DNA of 64,000 bases from Hanleya hanleyi (Eukaryota > Mollusca > Polyplacophora > Lepidopleurida > Hanleyidae), in assembly GCA_036873755.1 (NCBI GenBank), contig JAVTVY010020578.1:1-64000 (forward strand), read 5' to 3'. The position numbers and the translations under genes are program-made. The notes under the pieces were generated by a model that saw only the letters and a list, made by a program, of their open reading frames with translations, did no database searches and had not been told where the DNA came from. Every line of letters begins with the position of its first letter. The stretch's first letter is position 1. This document shows positions 13,331-24,403 of the stretch, one piece after another.

Positions 13331-13770
13331 TCACGGTCTTCAAGTTAACTAATGATGTCCACTTTTCGGGCCATAGTTAGCAGACCTATCACTTTGTGCA
13401 TGTCGATCCGATTGATCCTGGTTTGACCTCTGGGAATTTTCTAGCACTATTATATTTACATATATCCCCGAATGGACATGATCCCCATATACTTCAATGG
13501 TTTGCAGTCTGAAAAGGTCGATTGTTATTTGTCGTGATTTGCTGACGCTTTGGGACGAGGATATTTATTTCTTTTCGTGGAGAAAATGTGCCCCAAACAC
13601 ACTGATGTTCAGCCTGCAATTTGCGGTACGGATTTTCAAAATCAGGTATAGTTTCCCACTTAAATTTGACGGGAAAGTCAAACATTCTTTGCTATGTAGG
13701 CTAGATAATACTATACATCTTCATGTCTGAGCTGATTAGATTGTAGACGAACATTCATCTATCGGCAGTT

Positions 13771-14060
13771 CGCAGCTCCACGTTCATAGACTTAGACCGC
13801 GGTCCGCAGTTCGCAGTTCGTTATTCGCGGGACCAGTCATTCAGCGACTCTTAGCAGCGCCTCTATCAGCGCCCCCTGGCGTCAGATTTGGGATATGAAT
13901 ATGCAAATATATAGAGCATGATACTCTTGCTATGCAGAGATTGGAGTTCAAATTACTCATAATAAAAAAAATACAGATTTCCATATCTGAAAAAATAATT
14001 GCTGGTCCCCTCGAATAACGAACTGCGAACCGCGGTCTAACTTTATGAACGTCGCAGCTC
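13771..14060. mobile_element. MITE with roughly 60-bp terminal inverted repeats
   Basis: The left arm (13771-13836) and right arm (14002-14060) are inverted copies containing ACGTTCATA, TTAGACCGCGGT, CGCAGTTCGTTATTCG and GGGACCAG. The interior of about 165 bp is AT-rich and non-coding. It sits close to the retroelement remnant on the left. Confidence 0.85.
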
Positions 14061-15584
14061 CCCATTCCTCTAATGATCTACCTGATAACGGATGGTCATC
14101 CTCTGTTCTGTCCGGAAAACTAATGTATCCGAATTTTTAGCTTTGCCAGATTCCAAAACAAATTGTTTCTTGCGAGCCATTCTTGTTTTCTTAGACTTTT
14201 CCGGCAGAAAGTTAGTAATATGCAAGGCCGTCGCCCGATCTGCCTTAACAGTTAATTGATATATGGTGTGGATCGAAAGTAGTCGAAGCATTCGCGTTGT
14301 CGGACATCAAATTACCCTGCATTTGCATTCAATTGGAGGGGTTTGAAAAATAACGCAGGCCTAGGTAAGCCACATATCACACAGGCCAATTAGATTCAAT
14401 ACTACCTGACCGGTCGAGTTGGGCAGGATGAGATTGAAGTGGCTTCTGTGCTTTAAATTCCGCAAATTTTATCAATTTAGAATTGGAAGCTAAAACACAT
14501 TTTTGTATCTAGGTTGATATGTTGGTGAGAAGAAAACGTCAAAGGTAAATTTAAAATGGCCGCCATCAGTGGACTGGAGGTGTGTTTTTTATCTTTCTCC
14601 TGTTTGATAGTTATTTTCTGACATTTAACATGTTTACATGGTAATAAATATGACGTCATCGTCAAAAAACTTTTCACAAATTCTTTGTCTCCAATAATAA
14701 GGCTGAACCTTATTATAAAGTAGCCTATACGGACAGCTCGAAACAGAGTTCTCTGATATAATCAGTTCTTCTTTAAGGTCACGATATTCCTAAAAGTCTT
14801 CAAACCTTCGAAATATTTCATCATTCACCCTAAGGACGAAAAATTATGAAAAGTATTTATTTATAAGAAAATTTAGGGGATAAATCTGAGCTGTCTTTAC
14901 CTATATAAGACTAGATTCGTTGGTACTCGCTGCAGGAGAACCAAGCATGTTTATCTAACACGCGGTTAATGGATCAAGCAATTAAATTTCTTCAAACTTT
15001 TTAGTAGATTATTATGTACAATTATGTAATATTTAGACTGTGTCATAAGTCACTTAACTTGGCTGAAGGAACTAGCGGCCATAAATTGAACAAAATCCTT
15101 CCTCCATCGATTTTGCTCATTTTCTCCGCTAAAATTTTGTTCTCCCTTTCCATGGCCTTGCGATATGCGGCCTTGCCGTCAGCTTTTATTGGCACTGTCA
15201 TAAAGTTCTGTATAAAAATGTAATGGTGATCATACACTCAGCTTGTTAACGAGACTGTTTGATCCCAGGTGACGTTAAATGATCCGAAAATGACCTCGAA
15301 TGATACAATATTAAATTTTAGCATACATGTACATTTTAACCTTGACAAGTTTATTTGGGTTCCAATTTTGGCCTATTTATGAGATATGAAATTAAAAGGG
15401 GCGTGGCCTTGAAAAAATGTATCAAGGCTGCCATCGTGACACTCGTCGGATGACGGATCTATATATAAATGCCCATCTACTACCTACAGAAAAAAATCTC
15501 GTACTTTTAATTGTACACAACTTTACGGTTCCCGTGGTTGGCTACTTGTATACAAGTGCCCTTCAATGAACAATTTCTCCCTTC
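14061..15584. other. No firm gene
   Basis: Mostly AT-rich and non-coding. Two minus-strand frames look somewhat protein-like: 14070-14291 (basic, KKTRMARKKQFVLESGKAK) and 15043-15237 (KAAYRKAMERENKILAEKMS), the latter preceded by a plausible splice acceptor (TTTATACAG). Neither is assigned. Confidence 0.35.
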
Positions 15585-16740
15585 TAGTCCGTGAGCTACT
15601 AGGGGTCACCTTGCACCCCACCCCGCCCCTCCCCTACATTACAGAGCGAAACTATGTTTTTTAAGTACCTTAGGACATGTCAAATAAGAAAAAACCTGTT
15701 AACAGTCGATAAACTGGGACTCACTACCCATTTAATCAGTTTGAAAGTATCTCCTATGTTAAAAACTATAATTTTTTGTGACAATAGGGGTAGGGTTACA
15801 AGAATAGTCTTTTCTTCCATAATTTTTATCCAATCTTTATAATGATGATCACATATTATTCAGCATTGATTGTTGCATCAAATGTTTACAATATACTATT
15901 ACTATTTGTTGGGTATGACGTCACACAGGGACCAGACATATAACAATACGAGTAGTAGTGAAAGCGGGCGGTTTACGGGTGCGTGAGGATGTGTTTGAGC
16001 GATCGAGGGACTATTCTCGGTCCTAATGCGTCGTGTGAGATGCCAAAGTGAAGCCCTCGGTGTGTAGACCACGACTTGAGGGATGTCCACATCATCTTTG
16101 ACGTCATAGTGAGTAGTAGCCAAAGTGGGAATTTTCGGGGTGCGAAGGAAGGTTTTTGGGGTAGAGATGGACCATCTGTGGTTCAAATAAACCGTGTGGG
16201 ATGTCATCTTGTAGCTCTCTGCATGTAGACAACGAATGGTGTGGGTTTTGTTGAAAGTCGCATCGTGCTACTCATGCGCAGTTGGACAGCAGTAACAAAA
16301 GATGTCATTTTGGACATGGGCAATGATATGTTAGGGCAATCAAGAGACCCATGTTTGGTCCAAATGGACAGGTTGGGGTATGATAGTGAAGCTTTCGCGG
16401 GGTAGAGTCAGACAGGCGTGTTTTTTATTGGAAGTCACGCCAATCTGCGTATGCGCAGTTGAGGTAAAGTAAGTGCAGTGGTCATTCTTGGGGTGCGCAG
16501 GTGTATATTCGAGAGATTGCGGTTCTATATCTCATACCAAGATGAAGTGTAGGGTGTCATCTTGAAGCTCTCGTGGTGTAGATCACGACCCGAGGGATTT
16601 CCATGTCAACTGTGACGTCATTGGTGACGTTATCAGTACGAGTGGTAACGAAAGCGGCCATTTTAGGGGTGCTTAGGAGTGTGTTTGAAAGACTGAGGGA
16701 CCATTTTTGATACGAATGGGACGCGTGTGGTATCATATCA
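15585..16740. repeat. Left arm of a long inverted repeat
   Basis: This arm is the reverse complement of about 18965-20296. Matching outer ends are TAGTCCGTGAGC at 15585 and its complement ending 20296. The distal part (15640-15900) is AT-rich. The proximal part (15910-16740) is a concatenation of the roughly 150-bp unit family seen again at 53-64 kb (GACGTCA, GAGTAGTAG, GAGATGGACCAT, ATGCGCAGTT). No gene lies in the arm. Arm identity is imperfect, roughly 80-85% by eye. Confidence 0.85.
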
Positions 16741-17025
16741 ATTACAAGCGTCTGGTCCGTCATTCATAATTCAGCCGTCGTCCATTAGAGAATATCCGCG
16801 TCCATAATCCAAAGATCTCTTCCATATTCCATATAACAGTATTAGCACCAAATTCAAAAAGACAATCATAGTATACATACACATAGGCTTGTTTCCTGCA
16901 AGAGAGAAGCGGTCAACAGTTTTCAATGATGCCGGCAAGACATAATATTCATTGTATTCATTCGTTGTAAAGTCGTCATCTAAAGAATGATATATCTCAG
17001 TCACGCTTTGATTGTGACTGTTCAT
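16741..17025 (-). other. Captured membrane-anchor exon-like segment, copy 1
   Basis: The minus strand is open for 84 residues and ends in a hydrophobic helix (MYTMIVFLNLVLILLYGIW) followed by a short tail KRSLDYGRGYSLMDDG and a stop at 16771. A good splice acceptor (TCTCTCTTGCAG) lies inside the frame just before GNKPM, so it may be the last exon of a membrane protein gene. Positions 16741-16922 recur in the same orientation at 19093-19279 with the frame preserved. The source gene is not recognised. Confidence 0.5.
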
Positions 17026-17089
17026 ACGAGTATCATGAGGATCTTGAAGTACATGGGCTCATACGGCCCCTAACCCCTGGTTAAGCAGA

Positions 17090-18107
17090 ATTAGATACAA
17101 GTTACGAAACGTAACGCCATAGATCTTGCACGCTACGCTCGTATTTTTCTATCAGCGTGCGATATGTATCGCCAAATTTGAGAAACTTTGAGTGGAGGCG
17201 CTTGGTGGTCTAGCCCTGTTTTATAAGTTTCTGCAACAATGTTTTGTGACGTTGATTAAAATCGTCACATTTAACACAGGATCTAGCAAATGCTACTAGG
17301 CGTGATATGTATACGCCATATGCAGGTCCCACTGGAATATTACTGTCCAGAAAGGGATAGTTTACGATGTCGAAATTGTAATCATCTCTTTTGTCATACA
17401 GTCGACGAGAGAGAAGGCCCGCTTCATTTTTATAGAGATATAGCTCTAAATATGATGTGCCTGTAGGTTATCTGTAGTTTCCTTCAAATCCAGTGAAGGT
17501 GGATATATATCCTTCACTGCGTCATTTATATAGCGATTATCCACAGCGAGAAGATCGTCTATATAGCGTTTGGTGAATGAGCAGGAACGGGCTTTGAGTG
17601 GATCGGTTAAATCTTCCAGAGTAAATGCAGTTTGAGAGTAAGTAGACATATTTGATGACGATATGTTTACACTCAATTCTTCAACCAGCACCTGGTAATA
17701 GTAATATTTACATATGAATATTATATTATTTGGAGCTTTGTCTGCTGGGACTATGACGAATTTACTCTGGAGATTTGCTAGAACTTCTTGCGAATCGGGG
17801 CTTCTCAGTACTTCTTTTGCTTGGGGAAGGGTACTTCTGTCAATATGGCGGATTGTTTCAACGACCTTGCTCTTGGTGAGGTCCAGCCAATCAGCGAGAA
17901 CTGTAGGTTCAACTTTTTCTCGCTTAGACCAATCAATAACGTACTGTTCCAAAGCAGACAGGACTATCTTCTGGTCGGCCTTCGGATTGATATTTCTCGG
18001 CTCTCTATATTTAGGTCCCTTCATCAGGAGTAATCTTAGGTCCTTATCACTCACCACATCAAGGTCACCAGTCACAACATGTTTGCATGGTGTATAAATA
18101 AACTTTC
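17090..18107 (-). pseudogene. Penelope-like reverse transcriptase remnant
   Basis: Read on the minus strand from 18107, the remnant begins with an N-terminal block (LLMKGPKYREPRNINP, then FVIVPADKAPNNIIFICKYYY). It then jumps, by internal deletion of the central fingers/palm, to RYIDDLLAVDN, which carries the catalytic YIDD box. After a frameshift near 17446 it continues as YDKRDDYNFDIVNYPFLD and GPAYGVYISRLVAFARSC, with an in-frame TAG near 17218. This order is that of Penelope-like element RTs. No GIY-YIG endonuclease is visible. Residues encoded upstream of about 18107 belong to repeat sequence, not the RT. It is a dead copy, placed between the arms of the 15.6-20.3 kb inverted repeat. Confidence 0.8.
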
Positions 18108-18190
18108 GTGGGACAGCGTCTGACTTACCCAGTGTGTCGTGGAAGTAGGGAATATGGCTAGCATGCGCAGACAGGAAATAGTGGAAAAGG

Positions 18191-18829
18191 GGCAATGGAA
18201 TGGAATTTTAGCCTTGGGGTGGAACATCCGTTGTCCGAATGGGTCGTGTGGGATTTCGTAGTGAAGGGCTCGTAGGGTAGCGTCGGATTGGACTGGTGTG
18301 TAACCTGGTATCATCGCTCTGCGCATGCGCAGTGTGGCAGTAGTATAGAGCTTTTATCCAATCAGAAGCCGCCATTTGAGAAACTACAGAGCTCGGAGCT
18401 GTGGGATGGATTGGTTGAGAGCTCGGAGCTCTTGGAGCTCGGAGCCCTTGAAGTCGGAGCCCTTGCAGGTCGGAGCTCTTGGAGTCAAAGCTTGAAGCTC
18501 TTGGAGCTTGGAGTTCGGAAGTGTTGTCCTCGCACGCATTCGCACGCACCTGTGATGCACCCTGTACTCTATAGCCCGTAGGGCATCGGGTACGCAAGGG
18601 ACAATGGAATGGAATTTTAGCATCGGAGTGGACATCCGTTGTCCGAATGGGCCGTGTGGGCTTTCGTAGTGAAGGACTCGTGGGGTAGCGTCGAACTGGA
18701 CTGGTGTGTAGCCTAGTATCATAGTTCTGCGCATGCGCAGTGTGGCAGTAGTATAGAGCTCTTATCCAATCAGAAGCCACCATTTAAGAAACTACAGAGC
18801 TCGGAGCTGTGGGATGGATTGGTTGAGAA
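18191..18829 (+). repeat. Direct repeat, two units of about 230 bp, 408 bp apart
   Basis: 18191-18420 and 18599-18829 are near-identical. Each carries CTGCGCATGCGCAG (NRF1-type palindrome at 18321 and 18729) and ATCCAATCAGAAGCC (CCAAT-box type) in the same order and spacing, then a GAGCTCGGAGCT-rich end. Between them are further GAGCTCGGAGC-type short repeats. Overlapping open frames in all phases are shadows. Confidence 0.85.
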
Positions 18830-18964
18830 TTCGGTCCACGGATGGTCAACCTCCAGGCTTAAATTCCATGCAAGTGCCCTTTTCCCACAATTTCCTGTCT
18901 GCGTCTGCACTCCATTTCCCTTACTTCCACGACACGCCAAACCAGTCAGACGCTGTCCCACGTA

Positions 18965-20296
18965 AGCTTCAATATGATACCCCACACGTCCCATTCGAAC
19001 CAAGAGTGGTCCCTCAGGCTCCCAAACACACCCCTACGCACCCCTAAAATGGTCGCTTTCACTATGACTCGTGCTGATGACGTCACCAATGAATTACAAG
19101 CGTCTGGTCCGTCATTCATAATTCAGCCGTCGTCCATTAGAGAATATCCGCGTCCATAATCCAAAGACCTTTTCCATATTCCATATAACAGCATTAGCAC
19201 CAAATTCAAAAAGACAAGCATAGTATACATAAACATAGGCTTGTTTCCTGCAAGAGAGAAGCGGTCAATAGTTTTCAAGTCACAGATGACATGGAAATCC
19301 CTCAGTTCGTGATCTACCCCACGCGAGCTTCAAAATGACCTTCAAAATCATCTTCGGATGATATATAGAACCTCAATCTCTATATACACCTGCGCACCCC
19401 AAGAATGACCACTTTACTTACTACATTACAACTGCCCATGCGCAGATTCGCGCGACTTCCAATAGAAAACATGCTTGTCTGATTCTACCCCATGAAAGCT
19501 TCACTAGGAAACCCCAACCTATCCATTTGGACCAAACATGGGTCTCTTGATTTCCCAAACATGTCATTGCCCATGTCCGAAATGACATCTTTTGTTACTA
19601 CTGTCCAACTGCGTATGAGTTGCACGATGCGACTTCCATACCATGTATCGTATACATGCACCGAGCTACAAGATGACACCCCACACGGTCCATTTGGACC
19701 ACAGATGGTCCATTTCTACCCCAAAAACCTTCCTTCACACCCCGAAAATTCCCACTTTGGCTACTACTCCTACTGATGACGTCACCATGACGTCAAAGAT
19801 GATGTGAATATCCCTCAAGTGGTGGTCTACATACCGAGGGCTTCACTTTGACACCTCACACGACGCATTCAGACCAAGAATGGTCCCTCAATCGCTCAAA
19901 AACACCCTCACGCACCTCCAAAACGCCCGCGTTCACTACTACTCCTATTGTTGTATGTATGGTCCCTGTGTGACGTCATACCCATCAAATAGTAATAGTA
20001 TCTTTTAAATATTTGATGCATCAATGCTGAATAATATGTGACCATCATTATAAAGATTGGATAATAATTATGGAAGATAAGATTATTCTTGTAACCCTAC
20101 CCCTATTGTCACAAAAATGTAATTTTTAACATAGGAGATAATTTCAAACTGATTAAATGGGTAGTCGGTCCCAGTTTATCGACTGTTAACAAGTTGTTTC
20201 TTATTTGACATGTCCTAAGGTACATAAAAACATAGTTTCGCTCTGTAGTGGGAGGGGGGGGGGGGTGCAAGGTGACCCCTAGTAGCTCACGGACTA
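18965..20296. repeat. Right arm of the long inverted repeat
   Basis: Reverse complement of 15585-16740, interrupted by the 19093-19279 segment. Mirror landmarks include GTGACGTCA near 19970, ATTCAGCA near 20020 and CATAGTTTCGCTCTG near 20230. A G-rich run sits at about 20250-20265. 18883-18975 is also an inverted match to 18105-18195 inside the structure, so the interior has been rearranged. No gene. Confidence 0.85.
19093..19279 (-). other. Captured membrane-anchor segment, copy 2
   Basis: A 187-bp copy of 16741-16922 in the same (not inverted) orientation, although the flanking arms are inverted. The minus-strand frame KPMFMYTMLVFLNLVLMLLY followed by GIWKRSLDYGRGYSL and MDDG is kept, with about four amino-acid differences from copy 1. 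The acceptor-like CTCTCTTGCAG is kept too. Confidence 0.7.
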
Positions 20297-20375
20297 TTAC
20301 TCGTATCTCTGAAACCCCTCGATAAGCTGATTCCTTGATTACGATAAATAACGATATCATTGAAAAGAACGCCGC

Positions 20376-20520
20376 AATAGAGGCTAACCGCCGTACACCT
20401 CAACAATAGAGGCTAACCGCCGTACACCTCAACAATAGAGGCTAACCGCCGTACACCTCAACAATAGAGGCTAACCGCCGTACACCTCAACAATAGAGGC
20501 TAACCGCCGTACACCTCAAC
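20376..20520. repeat. 29-bp minisatellite, 5 copies
   Basis: Five near-perfect copies of a 29-bp unit starting AATAGAGGCTAACCGCCGTA. It lies just outside the right arm of the inverted repeat. A single 29-bp sequence of similar layout (AATAGAGGGTAACTGG) occurs near 55775. Confidence 0.95.
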
Positions 20521-20565
20521 AATAGAATAGAATCCCCAGTCGCTGTTACACGTTTTTCTCATTTT

Positions 20566-21283
20566 GCAGTACTGAGGTATTGTAGTTGAATCCATATTCG
20601 AAAAGCATTCCCTAACTGAGTTAATTTACCATGTACTATTTAATTTCTGACAATGACCACTCAGCAGCTAAAATAAATATCGAACAGGGTATCGTCTGTT
20701 CTGAGTCATAAAAACCAATTCTTCGATTCAGTGATACGTTTTATTAACTGTAATTGCCGTTACTTTTGCAAATAGAATTCCAAATTATTGAAAACGTAGC
20801 ATGGACATGAAACCATGACTGTTTCTATTGTTGAGTGTCACAATGTATCATGCATTTTCTCTTCAACCTAAATTCGAGTGTTTAGTACATATATACAGGG
20901 CCGACACGAGAAAGAATGATTAAGCGATCACCTCACGCCACCAGAACATTTAAAAATGTTTAATGACTTTTCACAATTCATACATTATCTTCCCAAGTCG
21001 ATATGCAGCATTGGAAAGATGCTTGTATTTCTGATATGTTTGTATTTCTGATAAAATGGCATTAACTCATTAAGAAATTTTCTGCGCTTTGTCATGAAAT
21101 GCTATTCACAGATTGCGTCACAATCATCTGGCAAACATAGCAATTGGGTGCTTTCACATGGTTCTTCTTGGGACAGAAGGGCGTATTCAGTCAAGAGGTA
21201 ACACAACGTAGAAATAAATCGCTTATCGCGGAGTACAATTTTTCAAATGATCCCCTCTTGCTGAGACTAAAAACGTTATTATT
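20566..21283 (+). repeat. Duplicated 5' flank of GPCR copy 3
   Basis: This stretch aligns with 30570-31169 upstream of the intact receptor (shared: TTAATTTCTG-TAATGAC, TCTTCAACCT-AA-TCGAGTGTTT, AAATTTTCTGCGCTTTGTC, AAATAAATCGCT). The duplication unit of the array therefore included at least 700 bp upstream of the coding region, possibly with the promoter. Confidence 0.7.
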
Positions 21284-21960
21284 TTGTTCACCGGGGCGCA
21301 TATGTCTTTCGCTACGCCAAGTATGGCTAATTTCACGGACATTGACTGTTCTTCGCAAAACTGGAACGCCTACTATACATTGGGATTCGCCTTCGCGGCT
21401 CTTGTTCTTGCTGGAGTACTAGGGAACGTCATGTTGATCCTCTCTGTCTCACGAAAGGCAGATCTTCGTGCGTCTCCTACGTTTGTTTTCCTCACAAGTC
21501 AGAGTTTTGGCTCGTGCTGCATTCACGTTGTACTCTTTTTGTGCCCGTCGTATTGATGATACGTTTTGTAAAGTGCATTATTACATTCTCTGTAGCACTG
21601 CTCGCATATGCATGAGCCATTTGCTGTCATTTTCAGTGGTTCGGTTCCTGATTCTGACTTGGCCGTTCTTTGCCCAGCGCTACATCAACGCCAGCACCAT
21701 TTTATGTGCGTGCTTTGTCCTCTGGGTTATAAATCTGGCTGTTGGGACATTTGTCTTCGAGTGGGAGGATGTGTTTGACTTGAAAACTAGAGGTAATATG
21801 ACGTACCATTGATGCAAAACCATATCATAGAGTGCTGTGCTCGTTATTTGTGTGACATTCCTGATAACTTACAGCCGTTATATTAATTTCGTTGTTATGT
21901 TGTTTTGTGGAATATTGAAGTTCGTCAGCGGTGCAATCAATGATAATGCGCAACTTCAAC
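21284..21960 (+). pseudogene. Class A GPCR copy 3, 20-nt deletion and eroded 3' end
   Basis: The first frame (to 21556) has the MANFT N-terminus, helix 1 (GVLGN) and the start of helix 2 (LTSQSFG). A deletion of about 20 nt relative to the intact paralog at 31470-31500 shifts the frame. The second frame (to 21812) then gives helices 3 and 4 (SHLLSFSVVRFLILTWPFF, LWVINLAVGTFVFEW) and stops after RGNMTYH. Beyond the stop, about 21830-21960 still shows weak nucleotide similarity to helices 6-7 of the paralogs. VRF replaces DRY here too. Pseudogene. Confidence 0.85.
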
Positions 21961-22054
21961 ACAGATCAACATGAAGTTAGACTCAATAAGTTGCGTTTTC
22001 GATGTTTTCCTCATTATTTTGGAATAATTATTTTCAAGTTTAGTGAAACTTTTT

Positions 22055-22315
22055 TTGGATACACGCAAAAACACGTTTTTTAGTCGGGTGAAAGAATATT
22101 GCACGTTAGGTTATTTGAGAGAAATCGTTTTTTTTTAAATAAATTTTAATGTATCTATGTATTTTTAATGTATTGTGCTAATTACTTATAGATTGTTAAG
22201 TTATTAACTTATTGTTGCTGGAATACTTAGAATTTTGTTTGATCGAAGCTATATAGCTGAAATATTGCTGAACGCGACGTTAAACCTTGATTCTCTCTGT
22301 CTCTCTCCAGTTTCG
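22055..22315 (+). mobile_element. LINE 3' tail fragment
   Basis: The segment opens with a decayed peptide (FSRVKEYCTLGYLRE) matching the end of the LINE fragment at 23220-23830 (FSPVKEDCIVCYLR). It ends with the same 3' string GCTATATAGCTGAAATATTG followed by GACGTTAAACC and TCTCTCTGTCTCTC. It is a 5'-truncated LINE copy. Confidence 0.65.
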
Positions 22316-22525
22316 TGATGCGGAATCGAGAATTATACAGCTATTAAAACACAATGACGTCATATTTGTATTATCAGATTTTTTTGGAGCTTAGGGTTTT
22401 CTGAATCCGGATACCATATTGAGTAATATGCAAACAGGTTTGGTGTTTTTGTCTGGCGTGTAACGATTCTGGCCATTTTCGTACTTAACTCATCTCAATA
22501 TATAGGCTCGGGTTAAAAAACGTTT

Positions 22526-22786
22526 GTGTGGGAAGAAGTGGAATTTATCCTGTCCCCAGTCGAAATCGAGTGGACCGACATAGCCCAGCTCCTGGAAGAG
22601 GGGACTGCATGTTACCTTGTCTATAAACATAAATCCAAATGTGTCGGTGTAATGGCAAATTTTGAGAGAAGCTTGCCTGATGAGTCATATGGTTGCTTTT
22701 TAGTCGTCAGACGTCGTCAATTTGCCCCACCTCTTGCATATCGCTCCAATCTGAAGTTTAATGCCAAAATGAAAAATGTAGGCTGA
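22526..22786 (+). other. Short open frame of a dispersed repeat
   Basis: The 86-codon frame starts at a GTG and is probably a fragment. Its end (GCFLVVRRRQFAPPLAYRSN) is mirrored by the minus strand of 486-560, where the same peptide reads GCFLVTRRRHFSPPLAYRSN. Keeping the peptide in two copies suggests an old coding region of a mobile element. Family not recognised. Confidence 0.35.
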
Positions 22787-23079
22787 TAGGAGAATATGGC
22801 CATAGCTTGCAGGATGGAAGCTGAAACGCTACATTGTTGTCTTATAGCTGCATGTCCGATCTGTTTTTTTTTTCTATTCCGTTTCCCTGTTTCTACCAAC
22901 GATATTTACGCAAACAGATCTGCAGAACAGCTTGCGATAATAAGATGCTATTTTGTTGTCTGAAAAGCTAATTAATTTTACTGATATGAATTTGGTTGAG
23001 ACAAAAGAGAAGGTTCGCAGCACCATACACCCTTGTTCACCTAGCGAACCTAGAAGAAGACTTTCCCCGTTCATAGGAA

Positions 23080-23905
23080 AAGCATATGAAAGAAGTTCGC
23101 TCATGTGCTAAATTGAGTGGTTTGGTCAGATGTAAACAACACCTCGTGAGTTGGATAGTGTGTCCGTATATATCATACCCAAGTCGCAAAGGTCAACTTC
23201 TATCTACGCTTATGTGAGAAAGCTGTTTCAATCTTAATGGGATGCTGTAGATAATAACAAACTTTACGAGTTTAAAAAAAAACTGTAGGATATATTCATC
23301 TGAGTAGCCAGAAACGTTTGGATGAAGGCATGATCAGGCGATGTAGAATCGGCCATATCGATTAACTCACGGACATTCACTAAACAGGAACCAAGCCCAA
23401 GGTGTATTCCATGCAGCAAAGATCTCACAGTGAAACACATTCTGATCGACTGTATAGATTCTAAGATTGTAAGAGATTCTTTTTATCAAGCAGCTAATTT
23501 AGAAGATCTTTTTAGTCCCGTAAAGGAAGACTGTATTGTATGCTATTTGAGATAAATCGGTCTGTTGCATAAGTTTTAATGTACATGTTTTTGGTGTGTT
23601 GTATTGATTGCTTCTAGACTGCTGCCAGAAAATACTGGCTCGGGTGAGAATCGAACTCACGAATTTATCCCTGAAGATGACTGAAATTATTAGTCGAAAC
23701 ATTGTATCTAGATTGCTGGGCTGTTGAATTGTTTTGTTGAAATACTTTTGAGATAGAATTTTGTTTGACTGTCGCTATATAGCTGAAATATTAAACGTTA
23801 AACCTTAATTCTCTCTCTGTCTTTCGCTATTGTTGGCCGAGACATGAGTTGATTGAGTCCGCGAAACGGAGCAAGCGCAGTGGGGAGGTTGTAGGCAACC
23901 ATTCA
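23080..23905 (+). repeat. Dispersed repeat interrupted by a LINE fragment
   Basis: 23080-23210 and 23850-23905 together match 47465-47660 (GTTCGCTCATGTGC, AAGGTCAACTTC, then GCGCNGTGGGGAGGTTG). In the later copy these two parts are contiguous. The 23.2-23.85 kb LINE fragment is therefore a later insertion. Confidence 0.65.
23220..23830 (+). mobile_element. 5'-truncated LINE, 3' end
   Basis: Decayed coding sequence includes RCRIGHI-LTHGHSLN, then CSKDLTVKHILIDC (a Cys-His-Cys zinc-knuckle-like end) and LFSPVKEDCIVCYLR. This arrangement is typical of the C-terminal end of I/jockey-superfamily LINE ORF2. The 3' end carries GCTATATAGCTGAAATATT and a CT-rich tail. At 23636-23665 the opposite strand reads GTGAGTTCGATTCTCACC, a tRNA T-arm-like string that may be chance. 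Confidence 0.65.
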
Positions 23906-24403
23906 GAGGATGACGTGGACAAAGTTTACTCGCTGCAAATGTCCTGATGCTCAACGAAGGAATTCATAGCAGTGGATTTGATAGTTAACTTTATGAAATA
24001 TAATATGTGTATATTAATATTATTATTTATATTGATAGAGAGCTGCGCTGCATTGTGTAATATTAAGATGTCATCATTTCCGTGGTCTAGTAAAATAAGG
24101 AGTCAGGAGCAAATACGCTCTGAGGCTGCAGCCGATGTGTAGATACCGTTTAACAGTTATTCTTTTCGGAGTAAATGACAGCTCGGTCAGCGGTTCTGCG
24201 CTATGAGATATAGATTAGCATACACCTATGTGTGAATCATTTGATCAGAAGAGAAAACTGACGATTTTATTGATCAAAGTACAGGTGATATTCCAGACGG
24301 TTGTAAAGAAGAGTTCCGCAATCCATTCCTCTCGGATATTGTACAATTGCCCAACGCTGACTTTTCTCCGCAATATACAGCGAGAGTTGATTCATGTGCC
24401 GAG

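Noticed and set aside
23636..23665. tRNA on the minus strand (TTCGATTC T-loop)
   Set aside because: T-arm-like hairpin only. No D-arm or anticodon arm upstream.
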